Assembly (NCBI GenBank): GCA_029990175.1 | Contig: JARKIP010000035.1 | Span: 19,271,501 to 19,335,500, forward strand | Reading direction: 5' to 3' | Length of the DNA: 64,000 bases | From: Petunia secreta | Lineage: Eukaryota; Streptophyta; Magnoliopsida; Solanales; Solanaceae | Shown here: positions 1-10,771 of the stretch, piece after piece | How the letters are laid out: each line of letters begins with the position of its first letter | Numbering within the stretch: position 1 is the stretch's first letter | The notes under the pieces: model-generated | What the model was told of the DNA's origin: nothing | The model's input: the letters and a program-made list of their open reading frames with translations, nothing else | Databases searched by the model: none | Translations under genes and position numbers: made by a program

Positions 1-1459
1 CTTGATGAAGTGAGTAGTCAGGCTGACCAGATGGATTAGAAACCAGTGTTGCCAAGAGCTGAATAGTTGCTTCATCATCCTCATAGCTAGCCATCACTTC
101 CTCTAGCCATTTAGGTTGAACCACACTGATAGCTGCTAGTGATGCTTCAGTAGTCCCTTCCTGTCTTCTAGATAGAGCATCCGCAACCCTATTCTCTATC
201 CCTTTCTTGTATTGGACCTCATAATCCAAGCCTAGAAGCTTAGTTAAACCTTTTTGTTGCAAGACTGTGGTGACTTTTTGTTCCAGCAGATATTTAAGAC
301 TGTGATGATCAGTCCTAATGAGGAAGTGTCTGCCTTGGAGGTAATGTCTCCATCTGTCCACTACAGCTAGAACTGCCATATACTCATTTTCATAGGTTGA
401 AAGACCCCAATGTTTGGGTGCCAATGCCTTGCTAAAATAGGCAATAGGTCTACCTTCCTGTAATAAGACAGCCCCTATTCCCGTAGAGCATGCATCAGTT
501 TCCACAGTGAATGGCTTAGTGAAATCAGCTAGAATTAGCATAGGGGCTGTAGACATTGCAATTTTTAGCTGCTGAAAGGCTGATTCAGCTTCTTCAGACC
601 ATTGAAAGGCATTTTTCTTCAACAGATTAGTGAGAGGTTCACTAATAACCCCATAGGACTGTGCAAACCTCCTGTAATATCCTGTCAACCCCAAGAATCC
701 CCTTAAGGCCTTAATATTTTTGGGGGTTGGCCAATTAACCATAGCCTCAATCTTTGAGGGATCAGTAGGGACCCCTTCACCAGTGATGATATGTCCTAGA
801 TATTCCACTTTAGGTTGACCAAAAGAGCATTTAGACCTTTTAGCAAATAAAGTCTCTTTTCTCAACACTTCCAGTACTTTAGTAAGATGCTCCACATGTA
901 GTTTCATAGTAGGGCTGTAAATGAGAAAATCATCAAAGAATACCAATACAAACTTCCTCAAATAAGCCTTGAACACATGGTTCATTAAACTTTGAAAGGT
1001 GGCCGGGGCATTAGTGAGGCCAAAAGGCATCACTTTAAAATCATAATGCCCCAAGTGTGTTCTAAACCCAGTCTTGTGGATGTCAACCTCTCCCATCCTT
1101 ATTTGATGATACCCAGCCCTCAGGTCAATTTTTAAGAACACATAAGAGCTTGCTAACTCATCCAGCAAGTCATCCACTAGGGGAATTGGAAATTTATCCT
1201 TCACAGTTAGATTGCTGAGCTCCCTATAATCTATGCAAAATCTCCAACTACCATCCTTCTTTTTGACCAATAACACGGGTGAAGAGAAAGGAGAGTGACT
1301 GGTCTGAATAATACCATTAAACAACATCTCTTCAACTTGCTTTTCTATTTCATTTTTCTGAAAAAAATTATATTTGTATGGTCTGATGCTAACTGGGATT
1401 GCACCTGGTTTCAGGGGAATGTAATGGTCATGAGCTCTCTTTGGTGGTACAGTTTTGGG
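1..1459 (-). pseudogene. Reverse transcriptase-RNase H part of gag-pol (runs off the left edge)
   Basis: This minus-strand frame is open for about 486 codons, from the stop at 1460-1462 to the window edge. It would copy the element's RNA into DNA in the virus-like particle. I read the RT core: a primer-grip type stretch with VMPFGLTNAPATF, then the catalytic F-F-D-D box at about 929-940, then a GHxIT-type thumb region. RNase H follows, with a VETDA aspartate near 498 and a DHHSLKYL motif near 320. The final part (about 1-200) is linker before integrase. It shares its frame with the protease upstream and is cut off from it by one nonsense codon, where related elements have a sense codon. No frameshift is seen. 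The catalytic residues are kept, so decay here is slight. Confidence 0.85.
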
Positions 1460-1462
1460 CTC

Positions 1463-2086
1463 CTAAAAAACATCCCAAAATTGATCCAGTAGCCTGCTGA
1501 TCTCCTCAGGTAATTCTTCCTTCTTATCCTCAGTAATGGCAGCTATTGTGAATAAGTGAGCCCAAAGAACCTGCCCCATTTTCAGCATGTGTTTCATGTT
1601 GTTGGCTGTCATGCTGTGAAGTCGCCCTTCTTCAGTAATTCCCTTGAGTTCCACTTTCTTTCCCTTAACTCTAACTTGTAATTTGCATTGAATGAAGTCA
1701 AACTTGACAGGATTATGACATCTCATCCAATCAGCCCCTAGAACCATATCAAAACCCCCTAAATCAATAAGCCTAACTTGGTCTTCGAACTCAATTCCCT
1801 GGATTTTCCACTTGAACTTAGGACATGAATGTAGACTCATAAGGTGACTCCCATTAGCCACAGTCACCCTCATAGGAATATCTTCTATTAAGGCACACCC
1901 CACTTGTCTTGCAGTCTCATAGTCTAAGAAACTATGGGTACTACCAGAATCAGCTAGAATGGTCAACCCTCTCTTCTTTGCTTCTCCTTTTAGCCTGATG
2001 GTATTAGGAATAGAAGTCCCTCATAATGCATTGAGGTTAATAGCCTCATCTCCAACTATATTCTCCTGCTCATTATCTAAGATGAA
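1463..2086 (-). pseudogene. Retroviral-type aspartic protease part of gag-pol
   Basis: This region lies between the gag zinc knuckle and RT, in the same frame as both. The active-site D-S-G-S-T-H triplet lies near 1940-1957 (ADSGSTHSF). A second conserved block, MVLGADWM, is near 1735-1765 and matches the flap or end-loop region of plant gypsy proteases. An in-frame TGA at 2021-2023 and a stop at 2087 separate it from gag, and the stop at 1460-1462 separates it from RT. It would cleave the Gag-Pol polyprotein. The aspartate is intact but the stops make it a pseudogene. Confidence 0.8.
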
Positions 2087-3136
2087 TTATGTAGGATCTC
2101 GACTGTCCTGTACTTCGCCCATATTCATCTCTACTCCTTCCATAGCATGAAGTTGCTTATTCTTGCATTGATGCCCAAAAGAATACTTGTCCCCACATTT
2201 ATAGCAAAGTCCATTAGCTCTCCTGTACTCTAACAATCTGGTGCTTTGGTTGGTATTATTGGGTTGCAGTTCCTTGCTACTCGCTGTAGCCCTACTATTC
2301 CAGGTATTAGATCCAGTAGTGAACTGGTTATTACCAATATTAATCCCACTCCCTTGAGAAACAAGATGCCTAGGCCATTGGACCTTGTTCTTCCTGTTAT
2401 TGGCTTCCATCAACCTCTCCTGATGTCTTGCTTTTTCGACTGCTTGACTGAGGGAAAATGGAGCAAGTAAGCATACTGTATGTTTAATGTCTTCCTTGAG
2501 ACCCCCAATAAAAGTTTATAGGAAAAAATCTTCAGTAATGGTAGGGTTTCTAATCAAGATCCAGGTCCTTAATTCTTCAAACTCATCTAAGTACTCATTA
2601 ACGAATCCCTTTTGAGTTATCTTGTTAAATTTTTCCACCAAGATGTCATTCCCTATTTCTGCGAATCTTTTGCAAATTTCAATTGTAAATTCACCCCATT
2701 TAATCACTCCTCTACTAACTTGAAATGAGTAAAACCATGATTCCGCCTTTCCATTTAAATGTAATGTTGGTGCCTCCAGTTTGTCTTGTTTATCAATTAT
2801 ATTGTATAAACTAAAGTATTTTTCACATTTCCTTAACCAGGCTCGAGGATCATCTGTACCATCATAATATGGAAATTTGTACTTAGGAGGAAAGAGCCCA
2901 CCTGAGTTTCGATTTGTTGTGAATTCTTGAATGTCTGCTGCTCTGTTTCGAGGAATTGAAACCCCTGATGATTCCCCAATTGGCTTCTGCTGTGCCAAGA
3001 GAAATTTGTCAAACATTTCTTCCATTTTCTGCCCTAATGCATCAAGTTTGTGATTGGTATCTGACATGTAATTCTGTAATTGTGTTTTAACCCTAGTAAT
3101 ATGTTCTTCAGTGCTTTTAGCTCCTGATTCTACCAT
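2087..3136 (-). pseudogene. Gag (capsid and zinc knuckle) of the Reina-like element
   Basis: The ATG is at 3136, about 20 bases after the primer-binding site on the minus strand. The N-terminal half has a short coiled-coil-like stretch, then the retrotransposon-gag region with YDGTDDPRAWLRKCEKYF and a GKAESWF block. An in-frame stop near 2516 divides it. The second half carries a basic linker and the zinc knuckle CYKCGDKYSFGHQC (C-x2-C-x7-H-x-C, the variant spacing common in this chromovirus group). It would build the particle and bind the RNA. The stops near 2516 and 2087 inactivate it. Confidence 0.82.
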
Positions 3137-3153
3137 GGTGTTGGCCAGGATAA

Positions 3154-3167
3154 GGCTCTTGATACCA
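3154..3167 (-). other. Primer-binding site, tRNA-iMet type
   Basis: The minus strand reads TGGTATCAAGAGCC, two bases inside the LTR. It matches the usual initiator-Met complement TGGTATCAGAGC apart from one extra A. It fixes the orientation and the LTR edge. Confidence 0.85.
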
Positions 3168-3169
3168 CT

Positions 3170-3664
3170 TGTTATGACCCTTACTTATGGAGAAATGTAA
3201 TAAGAGAACAATGATGATTTATTGATATGTGAACTATTATAATATGAATGTATTATGTGATTAAATGCTACAGAACAATGGAGAGGATACAGTAATGAAG
3301 AAGAAGGAATAAAGTGAGATAGAGAGGTAAGAGTTGAGGAGAAATGGTAACTGCCAAAAACTGTCTAACTAACTTGGGATTCCTTTCTTTTATTTGATTC
3401 CTCCGTAGAGCTAATCTTAGCCGTTGGTGAAGCTAAGTTAAACTTGATATCCTCTACTCACGTGTCTACTGCCTTGTCACTTAAAAGTCCTCACGTGCAC
3501 TGCACATGTAACACAGCTGGCCTCAACTTTTGACTTTCCAATTCCAAATGACTTTCCCTTTCTCCCATTTCATCAATTCGTCTGACTAGTACTAACTCCA
3601 TGCCAAAATTTCTTATTTTCACCATTTCTGTTCAATTATTTTCCTTATTATTCCATTCATAACA
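3170..3664 (-). repeat. 5' LTR of the Reina-like element
   Basis: It begins TGTTATGA and ends TCATAACA, which form an 8-bp inverted terminal repeat with TG..CA ends. It abuts the primer-binding site. The partner LTR lies outside the window, so the target-site duplication (flanking bases TACAC on this side) cannot be confirmed. Confidence 0.8.
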
Positions 3665-3847
3665 TACACGCGAGAAACAAGATCTGGTTTACCATCCTCA
3701 TCTTCTTCCCTTTAACAGAGCAAACACAGCCACACCTCCTCTCCGATTTCCCCAAAACTCTACGTAGACACTGTAGCCCACACACACAGTAACACACATC
3801 ATTACACACCACCCATACACGAAATCAAACGAAAACAGAGGGGAAAA

Positions 3848-4123
3848 ATGGTCGTCGAGGACAGTACGTGGGTTTGTAGATCAAAACAGGAGAACGGAAG
3901 AGGAGAAGTCCCAGATCGAAATGGGGTCGCAGTGATGCCGCTTATTTGTTTGGTGGTTATCGCTCCTCCATTTTTGGTCTTCGTCACTGTCGATGTTGTT
4001 TTCTGCCGTTGTTGGATTATTGGAATTAAGGACGACGACTGGGTCATTGTTTGGCTTGAGCTGTTGGTTCTATTGATTATTTTTCCGGCTATAAACATCT
4101 TATTCATTTGTAGTTGTTACTGA
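3848..4123 (+). CDS. Small hypothetical protein with hydrophobic segments
   Basis: I do not recognise this 91-residue ORF. The start sits in a good plant context (GAAAAATGG) after a C/A-rich leader. Residues 1-28 are charged. Residues about 29-52 and 63-88 are strongly hydrophobic (long runs of V, I, L and F), as in two membrane spans. The ORF ends in a cysteine-rich CSCY. A TTTGCAGG acceptor-like site follows at about 4190, so this could be a first exon. It could equally be chance: the opposite strand is also open for about 100 codons. No homologue is known to me and no function is claimed. Confidence 0.25.
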   Translation: MVVEDSTWVCRSKQENGRGEVPDRNGVAVMPLICLVVIAPPFLVFVTVDVVFCRCWIIGIKDDDWVIVWLELLVLLIIFPAINILFICSCY

Positions 4124-4760
4124 TGTCTGCGATATTAGTGTGTTTCCTTTCGTTTATTTTTGGGGCTGTTTTTTATTGCTTGTTACAAGTTTGCAGGTTT
4201 GGGTCCTTGATCGGCGGCGTTGGGCAAATCTATTTATGCCATTGACTAATAAATTGTTCCAATACTGAGTGTTGGGATATGCTTTGACTCTTCTTGACCT
4301 TACATTAGTCTGGTCATTATTATTTGCCCTTTGTATGGGATATTACTGACTTTTTTTTTTTTTTTTTTGTAGAATCCGAAATTATTAAATTGATATTTGC
4401 TGGCTGATGCTGGTTTGAAAATAAAACATTATTTATTGGCCAATGAAAAAATATATATACATATATTGAGGCTTAGGACTGATTTTATCACGATACTACA
4501 CTTGGGCCAATGACGTTTGGAGGCCTAAAATCAGTCCCGTTACACTCCCCGCGTCCCTAAAAATAAATAGACAATGACGATGCATATCACTTTGCAAAGT
4601 AAGCGATAGTGGAGTGGTGGGATTGAAGGTACTTGGCATGGCAAACACGACCGGCTGGCGTGTTTGCAGCCGTACTGACATCCCTAACCTCTGCTTGATG
4701 CAATACACTATTCTGAGCCTACACTTTTATAAAATCCCTTTCCCCTTTATTATAAACTAT

Positions 4761-4826
4761 CATTATTATCATTATTATTATTATTATTATTATTTTATTT
4801 TTATTTTTATTTTTATTTTTATTTTT
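4761..4826. repeat. (ATT)n then (TTTTA)n microsatellites
   Basis: About eleven ATT units run into about six TTTTA units. The same ATT-rich context borders the GCGAGGT-containing repeat units at 23500 and 31732-31990. Confidence 0.9.
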
Positions 4827-4835
4827 TTTGTGTTT

Positions 4836-4949
4836 TACTAACTCATTTTCTTTATATTTTTGCGAGGTAAAATTGGTTGAGAGACGACAATCTATTTTGG
4901 AAAAGAACAATTTGAAGAAAAACCTTTTATTATTATTAGTTATTATTAT
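4836..4949 (+). repeat. Fragment of the Ogre-LTR 'GCGAGGT' repeat unit
   Basis: The stretch with TTTTTGCGAGGTAAAATTGG, then GAGAGACGACAATCTATTT, closely matches 31815-31890. It ends in ATT repeats directly before the Ogre LTR start at 4950. It looks like a piece of an older copy of the same family into which this LTR inserted. Confidence 0.6.
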
Positions 4950-7276
4950 TGTTGACACCCAAGTTTTTACCAAAAATTTCAATTAAAAGTTTAATTATTT
5001 AAAATTAAAATCAATATTAAAGAGTTAAAAGTAATTGATGAGTTTTGAAAGAAAAGGACAAAATTGCAAAAGATAGCCTAATTTCTATCCCACCTTTGCA
5101 AATCCGTTATAAACTAAAAAAGCCTCAACCCCATATCAGTTCCCCAACCCGTTTTCCCCTTCCCCCAGACCAAATCCCTAACCCGATAACCCAACTGATT
5201 TCCCCCCAAATTTCAAATGGTAAAGGCAAAAAAATCGTACCAAATGGTCCCCCCTCTCTGTCCAGCTCATGATTGTACCAAGCTTATCCATTAGAGACCG
5301 TTAGGGTTATTTTGGTCATGTTCTTTCAAGATTTTACACCTGAGAAAACCCTAGCAATTTGGGTTTAAATACTTTTAATAAAAGTTCTTATCGGGGGGGG
5401 GGGGGGGGTACAATTTTGAGTTTTAGAGAGTAACGACAGAATAAAAGGGGAAACTCAAAAAGAAAGAACTAGATACATTCATACAGTTTGAGTTGAATTT
5501 TAGTGTGTTATTGCTTTCGGTGTTTTACAAGTTATATCGTCGCTTCGCTTTCAAGTTGTCGATCTCGTTTGAGTGTTCGTGTTTGTTCAAGTTGTTTTTC
5601 CTCAGACCCTCGCCCTAGCTCGCTGCATCGCAAAAGGTATAATCTTCGACCATTCACGCTTTTTTTGATATTATCCTATTTGATTGATTTGATGTTGGCT
5701 TTCAGTTAAAAGTACTGTAAATGTGATTCTTGGATTTAATTGTTTCCAGCTTTGTTTATTAAATATGCATGACGTTAATAGGATTTATTCTGGTATCTAG
5801 TAAACTGTTGATTCCTAAAACAAAAACCATAAAATGTTTGCACCCTGAGTTTGAGCAGAACTTTATCATGTATAGTTTTGAAGGATTTGTCCTTATTTGT
5901 GTTTTTTTTTTGTCTAGATATCTGGTTGTTCTAGTGATTCAGTGAGGTTTGAATGTGTTTCTGGAGTTTGTTTAGCTTACTGAAATTTTTTGTTCTGCTG
6001 CCCATGTTTTGCTCTTGTTCCTTGTTTCTTTTTAGTTTGCATTTGGTTGTGAATGGTAATTTGTTTGGTATGCTGGGTGAACTTAAGGAATGTCCAGGCT
6101 AGTTTGTGAAGGAATAAGGTCTGCGAGTGTTAGTAGAAAAGGGTTTAGGGGGGCAGGTGTAGTCCAAGGGTGTTTTCGGGATTGGAAAGGGCTGATGTTG
6201 CAGCAGGGAGATCTCAGGCGTAAAAAGGGGTTGTAGTCCTTGGTTGATTTAGTTTGAAGGTCCTGTTTAGGAAGCATAGTTCCAGTTCCTATTTTTTCTA
6301 TTGAAATAGTAAGGGAGTAGCTCAGTTTTGCATGCAGTTTAGAGGAGGGTGATGGCTACAGGTTGGTGTATGTGATGGAGGGTGTTCAGGTAGCTTTAGG
6401 AGTAGGATTAGTGTGTGAAGCTGACTCTGCCTAATTCAGTGAGGGTGATCTGTGAAGGTAATCTTTCCTGGGGTCTTTGTTTGATGAGTTGCATCAGTTT
6501 CTAGTAGTAGAATGAGGGATTCAGGGTGAGCTTCTTTATTTTAGTTTGTGTCCAGGTGCTTGAACAAGAAGATTGGTTTGACTGCAGGTGTTAAAATGTG
6601 GTTTAGGTGCAGTTAATCTAGTTCTTGTTTTTTGGGAATTTGAGTTTAGTGGTCTACGCATTTCTCAAATTTTAGCTTTTCTTACTGTGCTAAGCGTATC
6701 AAATAAGAGATGTCTTAATCTGCTATGTATCTTCCAGGTTTGGTAAATTGCATTCACTAGTTATTTAGTTAAGGTTGGGCTTAATTCTCCCTAATCCATT
6801 TTGCAACAGCTTTATATAAAGGAAATCATATGTGAGTCCATGTTTGATCATGTTTTAGAAACTGATTTGCTTGGTAACCTGTAGTTGTCGTGATTTATAA
6901 AGTCTTAAGCTGAATTATGAGTCTTCACATTGATGCTTACCAGTAGAAGTAATCTGAATGTCTAATTTTACTATCTAGCATAAATAGTCTTTAAAATTAC
7001 CGGCTCTGTGTTTATTTACCCCTTTAGTTTATAAAGTAGCAGCATGTTCAACTATAAAAGTTATTTATTTTATTATGTATTCATTTGAATAATCTGATGG
7101 CTTAGTTTGATTTTACTAAGTGCAAGTCAAAAGTAAAGGAGGATGCACGTCCTGTTTTTTTTTTCATCTGGTTGGTGAGCTCAAAGAAAGAGTTTAGGAG
7201 GTTTAAGAGTGTCCTGAAAGTGTACAAGAAAGGTAAGGGGTGGTTCATTTCCATGTTGCTTGGCTGTTAGATGAGG
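4950..7276 (+). repeat. Ogre/Tat-type LTR, left piece (split by element B)
   Basis: It starts TGTTGACACCC and has no coding potential. With 21617-24093 it makes one LTR of about 4.8 kb ending TGTGACA, followed by an Arg-type primer-binding site. LTRs this long are typical of Ogre elements. A TATA-like TTTAAATACTTTTAATAAA lies at 5363-5381, followed by a 16-base G run. ORFs inside (5045, 5503, 6083) show no family features and are taken as chance. Element B lies between the two pieces, flanked by TGAGG at 7272-7276 and 21612-21616. Confidence 0.75.
5393..5408 (+). repeat. Poly-G tract (16 G)
   Basis: An uninterrupted run of 16 G lies about 20 bases after the TATA-like stretch of the Ogre LTR. 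It could fold as a G-quadruplex, or its length could be an assembly artefact. Confidence 0.9.
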
Positions 7277-7370
7277 TGATAAGAATCAAATGCGGAAAAA
7301 GTAAAAGATAGAGAACGAGACGTAACTCGATCAATAATCTCAAGTAGCAACGGAGAACTCGTTCCGTTAC
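7277..7370 (-). repeat. Element B 3' LTR, distal piece
   Basis: This 94-bp piece matches the inner end of B's other LTR (20888-20981) and starts TGATAAGAATCAAA on plus. It is cut off by element A. Its last five bases, GTTAC, are the target duplicated on A's insertion. Confidence 0.9.
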
Positions 7371-8095
7371 TGTTGCAGCCAGGACACGTGCTGATCAAGT
7401 GTTCGATCCACCGAGGAGACCGATGACACGAAGTCAAGCCAAGCTGCTGCACGATGTGCACATTCACTTAGCCTGGCCGAAGGAAAGCAATTGCTCCGAA
7501 GCTGAGTGGCCAGGCTCAAGAACCGAAGGCATTATCTTCAGATTTGAGCCCGAAGGCAAAGTGACCGAGGACAATGAGCTCGAAGACAAGTGAGCGTCCC
7601 AGGACAATGAGTTCGAGCCAGCAACCACGCACCGAACTCAAGGCTGCCGAACACATATTTAGCTCAGCCTTGCGTGGCTTGTTTTTATTAGTCACTTATG
7701 ACTATTTACTTCTTTATCCTTAGTATAGCCTATAAATAGTCCATTTCTATTTCATTGTAAGCATTGAGTTTTTAGTATATGAAAAACATAGCAAGTGCTA
7801 TTGTGAGTCTCCGATGGAGCCGAACCCCGACGTGGGCTTTTAAAGAACTTGTGTCAACCGGTGTTAGTCGTTTGAACAATTTCTTCTTGATCATTTAATT
7901 TGCAAGAAGCGGGTCTTTCTTGAGGATTGTTGCATAGTATAGGTGCGTCTTGATTTCCTTTCAATCGAGCTTTGAGACAGGTTCCTCACTGTTCTTTTGA
8001 ATCGAAGCAAGATTTGGCTTGCTTCTATCTTTACCTTTCTTGTTATTTTCTTCCGCGTTTTGTATGTAGCATCTCCTTCGGGTTTGCTTGCACCA
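7371..8095 (+). repeat. 5' LTR of element A
   Basis: It runs from TGTTGCAGCC to GCTTGCACCA (725 bp). It holds the start-less ORF at 7399-7593 that in the 3' copy forms the integrase tail. TATAAATA lies at 7731-7738. Confidence 0.92.
7731..7738 (+). promoter_or_regulatory. TATA box of element A 5' LTR
   Basis: TATAAATA sits mid-LTR in the context AGCCTATAAATAGTCC and is conserved in the 3' LTR at 14390-14397. Solo-LTR and B LTR copies have the same TATAAATAG. Confidence 0.7.
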
Positions 8096-8098
8096 TCT

Positions 8099-8114
8099 TG
8101 GTATCAGAGCAAGG
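8099..8114 (+). other. Primer-binding site of element A (tRNA-iMet)
   Basis: TGGTATCAGAGCAAGG lies three bases after the LTR end and is a perfect initiator-Met complement over the first 12 bases. Confidence 0.93.
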
Positions 8115-9295
8115 TTTGAGTTTGTTCTTACAACCTCAAATCCTGTTCACTTAAATCGTGCTTGTGTCTTCAGTTTCAGCTTTCTTCCATGTGTTTGATT
8201 GTTGTTGCTGAGCGTTTATAAAAAAAAAAGTAGAAAAACAAAAATTCAAAAATTGTGTTTGATTGTTGGTTGTTTGGATTAAACAACCATTGATTCTTGT
8301 TCACCATTGTTTCCTGATTCCAACAAGCACCCGACGTACCATTTTCGTGACTAGGGTTTCTTGGTGAAATTTTGGACTGTTTTGAGCTTTAATGGTGGAT
8401 GAACTCGAACCCCATCGTGTTTGGTAGAAACCGATGAAGCTTGGTGGTTCTTGAGTGATTTGGATTTGTTTTGTGCTTAAAAATTCGAAGTTCTGTGTTG
8501 GATTCGTTGTCCGTACGCCGAAAAATTATTACAAAATTGTAACAGTGTACGACACGAAGGAGCTGAGATCTTAGATCAAGAACTTCGACTGAACTTCCTC
8601 CATTGTTGTTGGAACCGGAGTTGAAAGAGCAACCCAGATCTGTTGAATTCGTGGTCAGTGAACCGAAGCTAATTTTTCCGGACACCGGAGCAAAGCTTCA
8701 CTGTTTCATTGAAGAAGAAAGGGGTCAAGTGTAAACATCAAAACCCCCAGGTGAAAATTTGTCGGCTGAGAAAAGGAAAGTGGATAAGGTAAAACCCTAT
8801 CCATACCAAGGAGGGACCACTCTTGCACGGACAAGAGTTGGTGTGTTTGAAAAGATTCCAAAGGGAATCAAAGGGTAGATTCTCCTAGGTTTTCACTTTT
8901 CTTCTGCCCGAAATTCTAGTTAGTGGATCTTTTGAGTAATTGTCCTACTCGAGGTCGTACTAACTCGTTTAAGCTGATAGGAACTCGTGCGTGGGTGACC
9001 GAAGTCCAACTTCGTAGAAATTTCTTTGACTTCCCGAAGCACAAGAGTAAATAGCTGTCCGTTCCATTGAGTCAAATCAACTCACTCTTCCCGAAGTAAG
9101 ACATCGTAACTTGTCAAATTCGAAGGAATTGAGAGAAGTTGATCAACCGAGGAAGCCATTGGCTACAAGTTCTTGAGTGACCAAAACCGAACCCATAAAT
9201 TGAGTGGACCCGAGTGCCACCCATCAAAGGTGAGGGAGTGTGTGAGGTGATTTCTAACCCTAACATTTGTTTGGTCTTTGATTTGTGCAGGTACC
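8115..9295 (+). other. Element A 5' leader with a predicted intron end
   Basis: This is a 1.18-kb untranslated leader. Near its end are CTAAC branch-point-like sequences (9254-9258, 9260-9264), a T-rich tract and TTTGTGCAG at 9282-9290, six bases before the gag ATG. The same arrangement occurs in B and G. A GTAAAA donor candidate lies near 8788. Leader splicing is inferred. Confidence 0.5.
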
Positions 9296-10771
9296 ATGGC
9301 TGGGAATGGAGGCGATGGCAAAGGCATTGAGAAGCCCGAAGTGTCGTTAGCCGATCTCATGGCTGCGATACAAGGCGTCAGTGCCGAAGTAAGAGGAGTG
9401 ACTGCTCGAGCAAGGAAGTGCGTCCATGGCCATGAATGGGTCCGGCGCTGGAACTAGCCACTCCACTCCAATGAAACCTGAGTTGTATGCTGAGCTTGTT
9501 CGACTCAGTTGACGAGTGAAGAAATTCGAAGAGAACTTAACTTGGGCAATCCCCAAGCACAACAAAACTTGGGCAATCCCCAGGCTGGCTATCAAAACTT
9601 GGGCATTCCCCGAGGAGAAAGGATACCACTACCAAAGGCCCGAAGAGATCTTGGAGCCGTTGTCGAAGAGGTTGTCGAAGAGGAATTTCCCGAGGACGAA
9701 TATGAGAATGAGCTGCCGTTCGCTCAACGAAGGCAAGTTCACCGAGGTCGAGGCCGAGGCGCAAATTTTGAAAGAAATATTGAGCGTGAGGCTGATGATC
9801 GCGATGATGAGTATCCCGAACAGGTTCGTGGTGTTCGAGACTCAAACTTGAACAGTGTCAAGATCACTATTCCACCCTTTAAAGGAACTAGTGATCCAGA
9901 TGAATATCTTGAATGGAAGCTTAAGATGGAGCGCATATTTGAAACTAATGAGATGATCGAAGAGAGAAAAGCTGCCCATGCTATTGCTTCGTTCGAAGCT
10001 TATGCATCAACATGGTGGGAATCTGACAAGAGGCATAGACGAAGAAATGACTATCCAGTAGTCAGTACTTGGCCACAGTTGATGAGAGCAATGGATTCTA
10101 AGTACTTGAGTGCCAAGTATAGGCAAACTCAAATGCAAAAGTTCTATGAGCTAAAGCAAGGGTCCAAGTCAGTCCAAGAGTACCATGATGAGTTTGAAAA
10201 GGTTCGATTGAATCTTGATCTGGTCGAAGACGAAGAACAAGCCATTAACCGATTCAAAAATGGCTTGGCTCGGGATGTGTCATCTCAATTGAGGCTCCAC
10301 GTGTATCACACGTTGGAAGATTTGTTCGATGCTGCCACCGAAGCTGAAAAATTGGTGAAGGACGATAAGGAAAATCGGTATCGAGGAGTCACTACTTCTA
10401 GTCCCTTGAACCGAGGTAAAGAATGGAAGAGTTCAAACCAAGCAGGTACCAACACTGTTCGAGATCCGAAGAGACCCTTCGAAAGGGGTGTGACCGTTAA
10501 CCTATCAAGAGAAGTGGGAGGTAAAGTTCAGCTCAACTCTACTAGTGCTTCAAATATTCAGTGTCATAAATGCAAGGGTTATGGTCACATGGCAAAAGAG
10601 TGTCCAACTCGTAAAGTTATGCTTCTGCTCGAAGATGGAACCGTCCATGAGCAAGCGAGTGACACCGAGGAGGAATTTATTGAGGAGACTGACCGACTGA
10701 AGGTGATGATGATCGTGAAGCTACCGAAGCTGATCATCCAGAAATTTTTCTTGTGGTTCGAAGGAATTTGA
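9296..10771 (+). pseudogene. Gag of element A
   Basis: The ATG at 9296 (ACCATGG, strong context) follows the predicted splice acceptor. The first about 70 codons are shifted and stopped between 9400 and 9508. From 9509 the frame is open for 420 codons. Visible parts in order are a degenerate GNPQ-rich repeat (LGNPQAQQNLGNPQ), an acidic patch, an RGRGRG basic stretch, the capsid domain with DPDEYLEWKLKMERIF and STWWES, a helix-rich ELKQGSKSVQEYHDEFEKVR block, and the zinc knuckle CHKCKGYGHMAKEC (C-x2-C-x4-H-x4-C, about 10561-10602). The frame is lost near 10760, where protease continues in frame 1. It packages the RNA of the element. Confidence 0.87.

Larger units (their letters stand above)
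1..3664 (-). mobile_element. Reina-like Ty3/gypsy chromovirus, 5' part
   Basis: The order on the minus strand is LTR (3170-3664), tRNA-iMet primer-binding site, gag with a zinc knuckle, protease, reverse transcriptase and RNase H. The element then leaves the window at base 1, so integrase and the 3' LTR are not visible. The short LTR (about 495 bp), the single gag-pol frame and the RT motifs fit the Reina group of chromoviruses; the lineage name is inference. Four in-frame stops (near 2516, 2087, 2021 and 1460) interrupt an otherwise continuous frame, so it is inactive but fairly young. Confidence 0.85.
3665..4835. other. Unassigned, possibly low-copy segment
   Basis: This is the only long stretch outside the TNL pseudogene without a recognisable retroelement signature. 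The first 180 bases are C/A-rich like a plant 5' UTR, followed by a 91-codon ORF at 3848. The T-run at 4351-4369 and the AT-rich part after 4380 look non-coding. Bases 4496-4740 hold no feature I recognise. Confidence 0.4.

Noticed and set aside
7272..7276. Shared TSD TGAGG of elements B and D as evidence of one insertion event or target preference
   Set aside because: Two identical 5-mers can arise by chance; the elements have different LTRs and hosts.
7399..7593. 64-codon ORF in the 5' LTR of A as a separate gene
   Set aside because: It is the LTR copy of the integrase tail; without the upstream pol it has no function of its own.
8099..8114. TGGTATCAGAGC sequences as tRNA genes
   Set aside because: They are primer-binding sites complementary to a tRNA 3' end; no cloverleaf can be formed around them.
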